From Bifidobacterium aemilianum (lineage in GTDB: Bacteria; Actinomycetota; Actinomycetes; Actinomycetales; Bifidobacteriaceae), in the NCBI RefSeq assembly GCF_003315635.1, contig NZ_PDCG01000001.1, positions 310,001-374,000 of the forward strand: a DNA stretch of 64,000 nt, in the 5' to 3' direction. Each line of letters starts with the position of its first letter. Position 1 is the stretch's first letter. The notes beneath the pieces are model-generated. The model was not told the DNA's origin. It did not search any database and worked only from the letters and a program-made list of their open reading frames with translations. The position numbers were made by a program, and so were the translations under genes. Shown here piece by piece: positions 44,493 through 55,595 of this stretch.

Positions 44493-47204
44493 CTACTCCT
44501 TCTTAGCCTCCAGCGTCTGGTCGAGAATGCCGCCCAGGCTCAGATAGGAGATCTGGCTTGCGATTCCAGACGGAGCAGGCTTTCAAATTCAAGTCAGCCG
44601 CCATCGGACCGACTTGTCCTCACCCTTACCCGCTGCCTGGGCTGTGGCTGGTTGGGCAGCTGGATGTAAAAGCTCTCGCTACCGTCCAGGCCAAGGGTCT
44701 CGGCGTTCTGCCCGTCCAGGTAATTCAGGGGCACCAGGCCCATCATGGCCAGGTTGGAGCGATGGATTCGCTCATAGGATTCGGCGATGACGGCCCTGAT
44801 GCCCAGGATCTTGACCCCCTTGGCCGCCCAGTCCCTGGAGGAGCCCATCCCGTATTCCTTGCCAGCCAGAATGATCAGCCCTGTGGCCGCCGCCTGGTAC
44901 TGCTGGGAGGACTTGAAGATGCTGGCGAGCTCGCCAATGGGAAGATAGGTCGTATACCCACCCCTGTCTGCCCTGGCCAAGGGCATTGTGAAGCTGGGTG
45001 TTGGCCAGGGTGCCTCGGACCATGATATGGTGGTTGCCCCGCCGCGACCCGTATGAGTTGAAGTCCCTCTGGGCCACTCCCCGCTCGCTCAGGTAGCGGC
45101 CGGCCGACGAGAGGTTGGGGATGACACCAGCCGGCGAGATGTGGTCGGTGGTCACCTAGTCGCCCAGCTTGGCCAGTACCCGCAGCCCGTTCAATTCGGC
45201 TTGGGTCGGCTGCCCCTTGCTCTGCCGGTCGAAATAGGGGGGTTGGAGATGTAGGTTGATTCGGGGTTCCACGCGAAGGTCTGGGACTCGGTGACCTCCA
45301 ACCCGTCCAACTCCTTGCGGCCGTCATAGATGTTGCGGTAGGCCTGCCTATAGGTGTCGGAGCTGACACAGCGGCGCATGTATTCGTCGATCTTTTAGCT
45401 GCTGGTCCAGATGTCACGCAGGTAGACCAGCTGGCCGGCCTGGTCATGGCCCAGGGGCTGGGTCTGCAGGTCGACCCGCATGTTGCCTACCAGGGCATAG
45501 GCCACGACCAGGAAGGGTGAGGCCAGGTAGTTGCCGGTGATCAGCGGGTGGATTCTGCTTTCAAAGTTGCGGTTGCCACTCAGGAAGGCCACTGTGGGAA
45601 TGCCGCTAGCCCCTATGGCCTCCTCGATGGCCGGGTGCAGGGTCCGTAGTTGCCGATGCAGGTGGCACAACCATAGACCAGGACATTGAACCCCAGTCTG
45701 TCCAGGTAGGGCATGAGCTCGGTGTCGGTCAGGTAGCTGGTCACGGCTTGGGAGCCGGGCGCGAAGGAGGTCTTGATCTTGCCTGAGATGGTCAAGCCCC
45801 CGCTCCACGGCCCGCTTGGCCAGCAGCCCGGCGCTGATGAGCGCGGTGGGATTGCAGGTGTTGATGCAGCCGGTCAGGGCGGCGATCAGTATGTCTCCGG
45901 CCTTGATGGTCTCCTGCTGGCAGCCGATCTCGACCGGCACCGATAGGCCCAGGGCCTCCGGCTTCATGCCGAAGCCTTGGTTGCCCAGGGGACCGGGACC
46001 TCCCGGTCGAAGGTCTGGCTCATGTTCTGGAGGCGGATGAGGCCCTGGGGGCTTTGGGGGCCGGCCAGGCTGGTCATCACCGAGAACAGGTCGAAGTCGA
46101 TCACCTGGCTGTAGGCCAGATGGTCGGCGGACCCAGCCTCGAAGCACAGGCGTTGGCTGCCATATAGGCCTGAGCCCGGTCGATGATCTCCTGCGGACGG
46201 CCGGTCAGTTCCATGTATCTGACGGTCTTCTGGTCGAAGGGTGAGAAGCCGCAGGTCGAGCCGTATTCAGGCGCCATGTTGGGCCAGGTTCGGCCTGTCG
46301 GCCAACCTCAGGCTTGGTAGCCGGGGTCGAAGCATTCGACGAACTTGCCCACCAGCTGCTGCCGGCGCAGGTTAGTGATGGCCAAGGCCAGGGCCAGGTC
46401 CGTGGTCACCACGGCGGAGGATAGCTTGCCGGTGAGCCTGACTCCGATGACCTCGGGGATGGAGAAGACGGATTGGGCGCCCAGCATGCAGGCCTCGGCC
46501 TCCAGGCTGCCAACACCCCAGTCCATCACGGCCAGGCCACGATCATGGTGGTGTGTGAGTCGGTGCCGAATACTGTGCCGGGGTAGAGCATACCGGTCTT
46601 GGGGTCAAGCTGGACCACCGGTGAGAGGTGCTCGATGTTGATCTGGTGTATGATGCCGGCGTCGGGAGGGATGGCTCGGAAGTTGTCGAAGGACTTGTGG
46701 GCCAATTTAAGCAGTTTGTAGCGCTCCGCATTGCGCCCATACACCCGCTTGATGTTGTAGGCCATGGCGCCGGGGTTGCCGGCCTGGTCGATCTGCACGG
46801 AATAGTCGACCACCAGGTCCACGGGAATCTCAGGGTTGACCTTGCTAGGGTCTATGCCCATACACCTGGCGGCATCCCGCATGGAGGCCAGGCCGACCAC
46901 GCAGGGAACTTCCGTACAGTCCTGCAGAATGACCCTGGCCGGGTAGAAGTCCATGGGCTCCCCGATGTGCCCCTGCCAATCCAGCAGCCTAAGCACGTTC
47001 TGGTCGCCCAAATCGCCCTTGGCCCTGCGGACCACATTCTCGAGCAGGACCCTGATGGTGTAGGGCAGGGTTGGCAGGTCAAGTCCGGCCCGCTCGCATA
47101 CAGCTGGCAGGTCCACATAACTGTGCCGCCCCAGTTTCCCGATCCACTGCGCTTCACCTATGAGATTCTCCCCTTCAGCCGACGTCTTGCCATCTGCCAG
47201 TCAG
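44493..47204 (-). pseudogene. acnA: Aconitate hydratase, extensively degraded
   Basis: Aconitase A fragments lie in order in several frames. At 46526 to about 47204 is LPAVCERAGLDLPTLPYTIR through TVFGTDSHTTM. At 46308-46529 is WGVGSLEAEACMLG. Near 45613-45795 is [15 protein letters not shown], which holds cluster cysteines. At 45191-45379 is FAWNPESTYISNPP. At 44594-44986 is [20 protein letters not shown]. The C-terminal LGGILDQTLEAKKE ends at a TAG at 44493-44495. At least five frame changes are needed to join them, and the [10 protein letters not shown] region carries an in-frame TAG (45156-45158). The limits are approximate. Too many independent lesions exist for sequencing error. The normal enzyme isomerises citrate to isocitrate. 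Confidence 0.92.
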
Positions 47205-47531
47205 CATGGGGCGAATTTGTTTCATGTCAAGGCGGCTTGCATGTATGGGAAGTAACGAATGGAGCAATTGCCTGTAACATACCGGGGAATCTTAGCCCTC
47301 AGGCCCTTCGATGAGCCCGCGACGACATAGCCAGAAGCGACATGAACGTCCAGATATTGAGACAAGGGATAGACAGCAGCCCCATGCCCATGGCAGCACA
47401 GGTCACTGCCCTTGCGACCGCCTCATGTGCGGTTTCGCAACTGACTCTGGAAACACAAGCGCCGGCCCCTATCTCTGGAAGCCGGCGGCTGAGTGCTATG
47501 ACGAGAGCCGGTCAGGGCCTGTCAGTTGTGC
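47205..47531. other. 327-bp intergenic region with no recognised gene
   Basis: This stretch lies between the 5' end of the aconitase remnant and the 3' end of ldh. A CGCCGGC / GCCGGCG inverted repeat (47460-47466, 47481-47487) about 45-70 bp after the ldh stop could be a weak terminator, but no T-run follows. Nothing else was seen. Confidence 0.45.
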
Positions 47532-48536
<1,005 letters not shown>

Positions 48537-48756
48537 TTAACCTCTGGCGGAGTAATCCGTAGGCCTCATCATACTAGCCGACGAGCCGGTCTTCCATGCC
48601 GCGATCCAGGCATCAACCGGAACCTAAGCCATGGTAAGGCAGCCAGCCTCCGGCACAAGCGGGCAGGCCAGGAACATCCGTCCATCCACTCTAACAGCCA
48701 CGGCCCAGGCAATCAAAGCCAGCCTGGCCAGGCGTAAGGAGAAGGACGCAGGGGGC

Positions 48757-50322
48757 TCAACCGACTGGCCTTTGATCCTCATCAAGGGCGGCATCCATAA
48801 GCTGAGAGGCAAGATGGCTGTCGACCTGGGCCTCGAGCTTGACCCCATCGTCCCGGTAGTCCAGGGAGATGAGGTTGCCATATTGGCGGACACGGGAGAT
48901 GAGACCACCAGTCGTGTAGGGCAGGAGCGCACTGATATGAACGCCGGGGACCGGCAGAAGCCGCTCTATGGCCTGGCGGAGGTCGTCAAGCCCCTTGCCG
49001 CTGTATGCGGAGACCTGATGGGCCTCGGGGGCCAGGGCCGCCAGCCGCGCCAGGATGTCCTGGTCGGCCAGGTCCGTCTTGTTGAAGACCAGGAGGCGTG
49101 GGATGCTCTGGACCCCGTCTATGTCGGCCAGCACTTGGTTGACGGCGTCGATCTGGGCGAAGGGATCAGGGTAGGAGGCGTCGACCACATGCACGATCAG
49201 GTCGGCCTGGGCCACCTCCTCCAGGGTGGATTTGAAGGCTTCGACCAACTGGGTGGGCAGTCGGCGGACGAAGCCGACCGTGTCGACCAAGGCGTAGAGG
49301 CGCCCATTCTGAGCCTTGGCCCGGCGCACAGCCGTGTCCAGGGTAGCGAAGAGGGCGTTCTCGACCAGCTCCTTGGAGCCGGTCAGACGGTTGATGAGCG
49401 AGGACTTGCCGGCATTGGTGTAGCCGACCACGGCGATGGTGGGCAGACCGTAGCGCTGCCGCGAGCCACGCTTGACCTGGCGGGCCGGCGCCATCTGGGC
49501 GATCTGTCGGCGGAGCCTGGCCATGCGCTTGCGGATGACCCGCCGGTCCAGCTCTATCTGGGTCTCACCGGGGCCACGGGAGCCAATGCCGCCGTCGGCG
49601 CCGGCCGCCTGACCACCGGCCTGGCGGGAGAGGGAACCTCCCCAGCCACGCAGCCTGGGTAGCATGTATTCCAACTGGGCCAGCTCCACCTGGGCCTTGC
49701 CCTCACGGCTGGTGGCATGTTGGGCGAAGATGTCCAAAATGACGGCCGTGCGGTCCACCACCTTGACTTTGGTGGCGTCCTCCAGGGCGCGGCGCTGGCT
49801 GGGGGCCAAGTCGTCGTCGACGATGATGGTGTCGGCCTCCTGGGCCTGGACTATGCCGGCCAGCTCCTTGGCCTTGCCTGATCCCACATAGGTGGCCGCA
49901 TCAGCTTTGGAGCGCTGTTGCAGGAGGCCGTCGCAGACCTTGGCGCCAGCGGTCTGGGCCAGGGCGGCCAGCTCCCGCAGGGACTCCTCGGCCTCCTCCT
50001 GGCTGCCGGTGGCCGAGGACCAGACCCCGACCAGAACGACCCGCTCCAGACGGACCTTGCGGTACTCGACCTCGGAGACATCCTCCAGTTCGCCCAAACC
50101 GGAGACATGCTTGAGCTGGTTGCGGGACTGCCTCTCCTGCCAGGTCTCATCTGCATCGAAGAAGGACTGGGGATCGCCATCCTGGTCCAGCAACACCTGG
50201 GATTGGTTGGTCAGCAGGTCTTCGTGACGGGACTGGTCTTGAGCCCCTTGGGGCTCCTGCGCACCGGCCCAGGAAGCGACGGCGCGGTCATCGGATGGGG
50301 ATTGGATGGACTCTTGGGTCAA
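48757..50322 (-). CDS. hflX: Ribosome-associated GTPase HflX
   Basis: About 521 residues. The N-terminal HflX domain (ERVVLVGVWSS, and DTIIVDDDLAPSQRRALED) is followed by the GTPase domain with G1 VVGYTNAGKSSLINRLTG, G3 DTVGFVRRLPTQL and G4 NKTD. The Gly-rich GSRGPGETQIELDRRVI linker is the family hallmark. HflX binds and can split stalled or heat-damaged 70S ribosomes. Start choice is uncertain: a TTG at 50322 has GTGAGG 5 bases upstream; a GTG two codons earlier and an ATG at 50463 are in frame. Confidence 0.92.
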   Translation of the reverse strand: MTQESIQSPSDDRAVASWAGAQEPQGAQDQSRHEDLLTNQSQVLLDQDGDPQSFFDADETWQERQSRNQLKHVSGLGELEDVSEVEYRKVRLERVVLVGVWSSATGSQEEAEESLRELAALAQTAGAKVCDGLLQQRSKADAATYVGSGKAKELAGIVQAQEADTIIVDDDLAPSQRRALEDATKVKVVDRTAVILDIFAQHATSREGKAQVELAQLEYMLPRLRGWGGSLSRQAGGQAAGADGGIGSRGPGETQIELDRRVIRKRMARLRRQIAQMAPARQVKRGSRQRYGLPTIAVVGYTNAGKSSLINRLTGSKELVENALFATLDTAVRRAKAQNGRLYALVDTVGFVRRLPTQLVEAFKSTLEEVAQADLIVHVVDASYPDPFAQIDAVNQVLADIDGVQSIPRLLVFNKTDLADQDILARLAALAPEAHQVSAYSGKGLDDLRQAIERLLPVPGVHISALLPYTTGGLISRVRQYGNLISLDYRDDGVKLEAQVDSHLASQLMDAALDEDQRPVG

Positions 50323-50461
50323 TGACACCTCACTAGTTGAACTATGGGTCCTATTATTATGGGTTTGGCAGACAAACAGACCATTCGCAGCAATGGATTC
50401 AGGCGAGGGTCGTGGGCCCGGCCGGCGGAGGGCACTCAGCCGGCGAAGAGCCGAACAATGC

Positions 50462-51244
50462 ATGAACTTAAGGAACAGGGCGCAGGTGGGTAGAGGACAG
50501 CAGGCACGAGGGCTTGGCGAGCGGTCAGACAGCAGGGCTGGAGGCCCCGGCCAGGGGCGCGGTCAGGCGGCGGTCGGCAACAGCCTAGGCGGGGCATCGA
50601 ACCCGCAGCAGGGCCTTGGACCCGCAGACAAGCCACCGGTACAGCAGTATTTTTCCGCCCAACCAAGCTCGCCCGATATCCGCCGTGAGCTGAAGGTGAC
50701 CCTCCAGGGGCACCCGCTCACCGTCCAGGTCTCCTCCGGGGTTTTTTCCGGCAACCGGCTGGACCTGGGTACGTCGGTCCTGCTCAAACATGTTCCCACC
50801 CCACCGGCAAACGGTGATTTTATGGACCTGGGTTGCGGCTGGGGTCCCATCGCCCTATCGCTGGGCCTTTCCTCCCCTGAAGCCAGGGTCTGGGCTCTGG
50901 ATGTCAACGAGCGCGCCTTGGACCTGACCCAGACCAACGCCCGTTCCCATGGACTGAACGGCATCAGGGCCCTGGTGGCCGAGCAGGTGCCAGCCGAACA
51001 GACCTTCGACCTGATCTGGTCCAACCCACCCATCCGCATCGGCAAGGAGCCCCTTCACCAGCTGCTGATGGCCTGGCTCCCCCGGCTCAACCCCGGTGGG
51101 GCGGCCTACCTGGTGGTGCAGAAGAATCTGGGCGCCGACTCCCTGATCCTCTGGCTGGATCAGACGCTCAGCGAGCGCTTCAGCGTCTCCAAACACGCCT
51201 CCTCCAAGGGCTATCGGGTCATCGAGGTGTTGGCCAGGCCATGA
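50462..51244 (+). CDS. Class I SAM-dependent methyltransferase (RsmC/RlmG-like)
   Basis: The conserved part begins near VQQYFSAQPSSPDIRRELKV (about 50637). It has GVFSGNRLDLGTSVLLKHVP, the SAM loop MDLGCGWGPIALSLGL, the acidic motif ALDVNERALDLTQTN, and the catalytic-type NPPIRIG, as in N2-guanine rRNA methyltransferases (usually NPPFH). The preceding 60 residues, from the nearest ATG at 50462, are low-complexity Gly/Arg/Gln and may not be translated; no start codon lies closer to the domain. Its stop overlaps the hrpA start (ATGA). The likely target is rRNA, not proven. Confidence 0.8.
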   Translation: MNLRNRAQVGRGQQARGLGERSDSRAGGPGQGRGQAAVGNSLGGASNPQQGLGPADKPPVQQYFSAQPSSPDIRRELKVTLQGHPLTVQVSSGVFSGNRLDLGTSVLLKHVPTPPANGDFMDLGCGWGPIALSLGLSSPEARVWALDVNERALDLTQTNARSHGLNGIRALVAEQVPAEQTFDLIWSNPPIRIGKEPLHQLLMAWLPRLNPGGAAYLVVQKNLGADSLILWLDQTLSERFSVSKHASSKGYRVIEVLARP

Positions 51245-54200
51245 AGTTCACCTACCCCAGCGAGCTGCCGGTTTCCGCCTCCCGGCAGGAGATAGCCCAG
51301 GCCGTCGAGTCCTCGCAGGTGGTCATCGTCTCTGGCCAGACCGGCTCGGGCAAGACCACCCAGATTCCCAAGATTCTGCTGGAGATGGGCCGTGGCACCA
51401 AGGGTCATCAGATTGTGCACACCCAGCCCCGGCGCCTGGCCGCCCGGACCGTGGCCGAACGCATCGCCTCGGAGATGGACGTGAGCCTGGGGGCCGAGAT
51501 CGGCTACCAGGTCCGTTTCGACGACCGGACCTCCGACCAGACCCGCATGCGGGTGGTGACCGACGGCATCCTGCTGGCCCAGATCCAGCGGGACCCCCAA
51601 CTGCGCCAGTATGACACCATCGTCATCGACGAGGCCCACGAACGCAGCCTCAACATCGACTTCCTCCTGGGCTACCTGACCTCCCTTCTGCCCCGGCGGC
51701 GGGACCTGAAACTGATCATCACCTCGGCCACCATCGACTCGGTCAAGTTCAAGGACCACTTCGAGGAAGCTCTGCACACCAAGGTGCCCGTCATCGAGGT
51801 CTCGGGCCGCACCTACCCCGTTCAGGTGGTCTATGAGCCCTTGGGGTCCGGCCCGGCCCTCATGAACCATGTGCCCGGCTTCACCCAGGGGCCCGGATCC
51901 GGCGGGGATGATGATGACTCCGATGGGGGCCATGCCTCCTCCATGGATATGTCCAAGGCCGTGGCCCGCGCCTGCGCCGAGCTGGTCATTCACTCCAGCC
52001 ATGACCATGGGGCCAGGGACATCCTCGTCTTCGCCTCCGGCGAGCGGGACATACGCGAGTTCGAGACGGCCCTGCGCCGTCACTTCGGCCCCCGGGCCTC
52101 CGATATGCACCGGCCCGACGCCATCGAGATCGTGCCCCTCTTCGCCAGGCTCTCCTCAAAGGACCAGCACAAGGTCTTCGAGTCCCATGGCCACCAGCGC
52201 ATCGTCATCGCCACCAATGTGGCCGAGACCTCCCTGACCGTGCCCGGCATCCGCTATGTGGTCGACCCCGGCACCGCCCGCATCTCCCGCTATTCCAAGA
52301 CCGCCAAGGTCCAGCGCCTGCCCATCGAGCCCATCTCCCAGGCTTCGGCCGACCAGCGGGCCGGTCGCTGCGGCCGTATCGCCGACGGCATCGCCATCCG
52401 CCTCTATGCCCGTGATGACTACGAGACCCGCCCTCGCTTCACGGAGCCTGAGATCCTGCGCACCTCCCTGGGGGCCGTGGTCCTGCACATGCTCTCGGTG
52501 GGCGTGGCCCACACCATCGAGGACGTGACCGACTTCGGCTTCATCGACCCGCCGGATGTGCGGTCGGTATCCGACGGCGTCAATGAGCTGACCGAGCTCA
52601 AGGCCATCAGCCGCAAGCATGGCGAGATGCAGCTGACCGCCACAGGCCGCCAGCTTGCCCGCATCCCCATTGACATCCGCCTGGGCCGTATGATCATCGA
52701 GGCCGCCCGGACCACCACGCCCAACACCCTGGCCGCACTCCTGGTGGTCGTGGCCTTCCTCAGCCTCCAGGACCCGCGCGAGCGCCCGGAGGAGAAGCGC
52801 GAGGAGGCCGACCGGATCCATAACCGCTACGTGGACCAGTCCAGCGACTTCCTGACCGCGCTGAATCTTTGGGACCATGTCTTCGGCGACGAGGGCCATA
52901 CCGGCAACGCGGCCCTGCGCAAGGTCTGCAAGGCCGAATACCTGAGCTTCATGAGGCTGCGCCAGTGGCGGGACCTGGTCAAGCAGCTGACCGACATGTG
53001 CCATGACTTCAAGTTCAATGTCGGCAGACCCCAGCCCATCTCACAGCCGGATACGAAGATCCTGGCCCTGCCCCTCAACCAGCAGGCAGCCCATAGTCTG
53101 TGCTGTTCCTGGGATTCCGAGGGTATCCACCGGTCCATGCTGGCCGGACTCCTCTCACAGATGGGCATGCAGGTGGTCTCCGAGCCCAAGGCCTCGGACT
53201 TCAACCACCTTAAGGGAGCCGCCAGGGCCAAAGCCATGAAGCGGGCTCAGAAGATGTCCAAGAACGATTACCGGGGAGCCCGTGGCACCCGCTTCGCCCT
53301 CTTCCCGGCCTCAGCCGCCTCCAAGACCACCCCGCCCTGGGTCATGGCCACCGAACTGGTCGAGACCTCGCGGCTCTGGGCCCGCTATGCGGCCGCCATC
53401 GACCCGGCCTGGGCCGAACCCCTAGCCGGCCAGCTGACCCGGACCACCTATGCGGAACCCCACTGGTCGGGCTCGCACGGCTCAGCTGTGGCCGAATCCA
53501 AGGTGCTGCTCTACGGACTGCCCATAGTGGAGGGCCGCCAGGTCCAGTGGGGCCGGATTCGCCCGCCCGAGGCCCGAGACTTCCTGATCCGCCAGGGCCT
53601 GGTGGAGGGCGACGTGCAGCAACGCTTCTCCTACGACGATTTCATCGACCGCAACCGGCGCATTCTTGAGGATGCCGTGGACGACGCCAGCCGCACCAGG
53701 CAGCTGACCGATACCGTCACCGACGAGGACCTCTTCGACTTCTACAATGCCGTGATCCCCGCCGAGGTGACCTCAGTGGCCGACCTGGCCAAGTGGCTCA
53801 AGACCATCCATTCCCAGCAGCCGAACATCCTGGACTTCGACCCCTCCCAGGTTGAGCGACTCCAGGAATCCCAGTCGGTCAGCCTGGACGACTACCCCGA
53901 CCACTGGCACACCCTGGGCACCGACGGCCAGGCCTTGGACCTGCGGCTCTCCTATGTCTACGATCCCAAGGACCCCCTGGACGGCGTCAGCGTCCACATA
54001 CCACTGAAGGCCCTCTCCCGCCTGACCCCCGAGGAGTTCACCTGGACGGTGCCGGGACTCCTGGACGAACTGATCCTGGCCCTGATCAAGTCCCTTCCCA
54101 AGGTCCTGCGCGTCCAGTTCGTACCCGCCCCTGATACAGCCAGGAAGATCCGCGAAGCCATCGACGACCTCTACCCCGACCTGCCGGGTTCCGGCGATAT

Positions 54201-55341
54201 GGGCCGGCCCAAGCTGCCACCCGTCGACCAGGAGACCGGCCAGGCCCGCTGGCCCGACCTGGTCCAGGTCTTCACCCAGGTGGCCATCTCCGTGGTCGGC
54301 GCCCAGATCCACCCCGGCGTCTTCGACCAGGAGCGGCTGGAATCGCTGGCACCCTACCTGCGCATGACCTTCCTCATCGAGGACACCGTCACCCCCGGCA
54401 AGGCCTCCTCCAAGCCCGGGGCCCAGGGCCGTCAGCACAGGGCAGGCAAGCCCCGGGTCAAGCTGATCGGCCAGGGCAAGTCCCTGACCAAGCTCCAGGA
54501 GCAGTTCGCCGCCCAAGCCACGGCCTCGGCCCGCAAGCAGGTTGAGGGCCAGGCCAAACAGGCCGCGGCCCAAGGCAAGCTGGTCGAAGAGGCCAACCTG
54601 CTCCACAAGGCCGGAGCCAGCAAGGAACCCAGGGCCATACTCCTCTGGCGGGGTGCCCTGGACAAGCTGCGCCTGCCCACGGAGCGCATATCATCACGCT
54701 GGCTGAGCAGCGAGGCCCTGATGCTGGCCTCTTCCCCCTACCAGTCCACCAAGGCCCTGGTCGAGGACCTGCAGATGGCCGCCGTCAAGCGGCTCCTGCC
54801 CGACATTGACCAGCTCCCCTCGGACCAGGCCTTGGACCAGGCTGTAGCGGGGGTCGAACAGGTCTACGAGGACACGGTCTATGCTGTGGCCCACGACCTC
54901 ATCGCCATACTCAAGCGCTACGCCCAGGTCGATAAGGCAGTCTCCGGCCCGGCCGACCTGCCCATGCTGTCCGTACTGCAATCCGTCCGCGAGCACATCG
55001 CCTCCCTGGTCCACCCTGGGTTCGTGGCCGCCGTACCAGCCAAGGCCCTGCCCTCCATAGACCGCTACCTGCACGCTGATCTTTTGCGCCTGGGGAAGGC
55101 CAAAGCCGACAAGGACCGGGACGTACGCTGGGCCTGGCAGGCCGACGAGGCCAAACAGCTTGTTGACAAGGCCTTGGCCAAGGCCGAACGCCAGCCCGCC
55201 GGAGCCCGCCGCGAGAAGGCCCAGAAGAAGGCCGACCGGGCCCGCTGGATGCTGGAGGAGTTCTACGTCTCCCTCTGGGCCCAGGAACTCGGCACCACCG
55301 AACCCGCCAGCCTCCAACGCATCCGCAAGGCCTTGGACTGA
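51241..55341 (+). CDS. hrpA: ATP-dependent RNA helicase HrpA (DEAH box)
   Basis: A 1366-residue superfamily 2 helicase, near the usual HrpA length of about 1300. Walker A is SGQTGSGKTTQIPKILL (about 31-47), the DEAH box is IVIDEAHERSLNIDFLLGYL, motif III is ITSATID, and motifs V/VI are IVIATNVAETSLTVPGIRYV and ASADQRAGRCGR. Helicase-associated HA2, OB-fold and the long C-terminal DUF3418 region follow. An acidic, His-containing loop (GGDDDDSDGGHASSMD, about 220-235) is inserted between the helicase lobes. HrpA is linked to mRNA processing and rescue of stalled ribosomes. It is translationally coupled to the methyltransferase gene before it. Confidence 0.96.
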   Translation: MKFTYPSELPVSASRQEIAQAVESSQVVIVSGQTGSGKTTQIPKILLEMGRGTKGHQIVHTQPRRLAARTVAERIASEMDVSLGAEIGYQVRFDDRTSDQTRMRVVTDGILLAQIQRDPQLRQYDTIVIDEAHERSLNIDFLLGYLTSLLPRRRDLKLIITSATIDSVKFKDHFEEALHTKVPVIEVSGRTYPVQVVYEPLGSGPALMNHVPGFTQGPGSGGDDDDSDGGHASSMDMSKAVARACAELVIHSSHDHGARDILVFASGERDIREFETALRRHFGPRASDMHRPDAIEIVPLFARLSSKDQHKVFESHGHQRIVIATNVAETSLTVPGIRYVVDPGTARISRYSKTAKVQRLPIEPISQASADQRAGRCGRIADGIAIRLYARDDYETRPRFTEPEILRTSLGAVVLHMLSVGVAHTIEDVTDFGFIDPPDVRSVSDGVNELTELKAISRKHGEMQLTATGRQLARIPIDIRLGRMIIEAARTTTPNTLAALLVVVAFLSLQDPRERPEEKREEADRIHNRYVDQSSDFLTALNLWDHVFGDEGHTGNAALRKVCKAEYLSFMRLRQWRDLVKQLTDMCHDFKFNVGRPQPISQPDTKILALPLNQQAAHSLCCSWDSEGIHRSMLAGLLSQMGMQVVSEPKASDFNHLKGAARAKAMKRAQKMSKNDYRGARGTRFALFPASAASKTTPPWVMATELVETSRLWARYAAAIDPAWAEPLAGQLTRTTYAEPHWSGSHGSAVAESKVLLYGLPIVEGRQVQWGRIRPPEARDFLIRQGLVEGDVQQRFSYDDFIDRNRRILEDAVDDASRTRQLTDTVTDEDLFDFYNAVIPAEVTSVADLAKWLKTIHSQQPNILDFDPSQVERLQESQSVSLDDYPDHWHTLGTDGQALDLRLSYVYDPKDPLDGVSVHIPLKALSRLTPEEFTWTVPGLLDELILALIKSLPKVLRVQFVPAPDTARKIREAIDDLYPDLPGSGDMGRPKLPPVDQETGQARWPDLVQVFTQVAISVVGAQIHPGVFDQERLESLAPYLRMTFLIEDTVTPGKASSKPGAQGRQHRAGKPRVKLIGQGKSLTKLQEQFAAQATASARKQVEGQAKQAAAQGKLVEEANLLHKAGASKEPRAILLWRGALDKLRLPTERISSRWLSSEALMLASSPYQSTKALVEDLQMAAVKRLLPDIDQLPSDQALDQAVAGVEQVYEDTVYAVAHDLIAILKRYAQVDKAVSGPADLPMLSVLQSVREHIASLVHPGFVAAVPAKALPSIDRYLHADLLRLGKAKADKDRDVRWAWQADEAKQLVDKALAKAERQPAGARREKAQKKADRARWMLEEFYVSLWAQELGTTEPASLQRIRKALD

Positions 55342-55415
55342 GGGCTCCCCATCGCTGACTCCCTCCAATAGCTAGCCCCCTAAATGTCGCAAAACACACG
55401 CTAGCCACACAATGA

Positions 55416-55490
55416 TGCGTAATTTGTTACGTAAACACGCATAAAGTAACAAATTACGCAGAAAAGTGTGTGACGCGCGTGATTTGTTAC
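55416..55490. promoter_or_regulatory. Three copies of a dyad motif in +/-/+ orientation
   Basis: GCGTAATTTGTTAC (55417-55430), its exact inverse GTAACAAATTACGC (55446-55459), and GCGTGATTTGTTAC (55477-55490) lie in the 254-bp gap before the gene at 55596. Copies 1 and 2 extend to a perfect 15-bp inverted repeat (55416-55430, 55446-55460). Each copy is itself a dyad, GTRA-TTTG-TTAC. Centre spacings are 29 and 31 bp, about three helical turns. They look like operator sites. If transcribed, copy 2 could pair with either neighbour. Confidence 0.7.
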
Positions 55491-55595
55491 GTTAGGCATG
55501 AAGACAGGTGTGCTGGGTTCCTCCTCGGAGGAGAGGGGTACGATCAATCTGTTCACAGGGGCGTAGATTACAGACCATCGCGTAGAATTGGGGGG

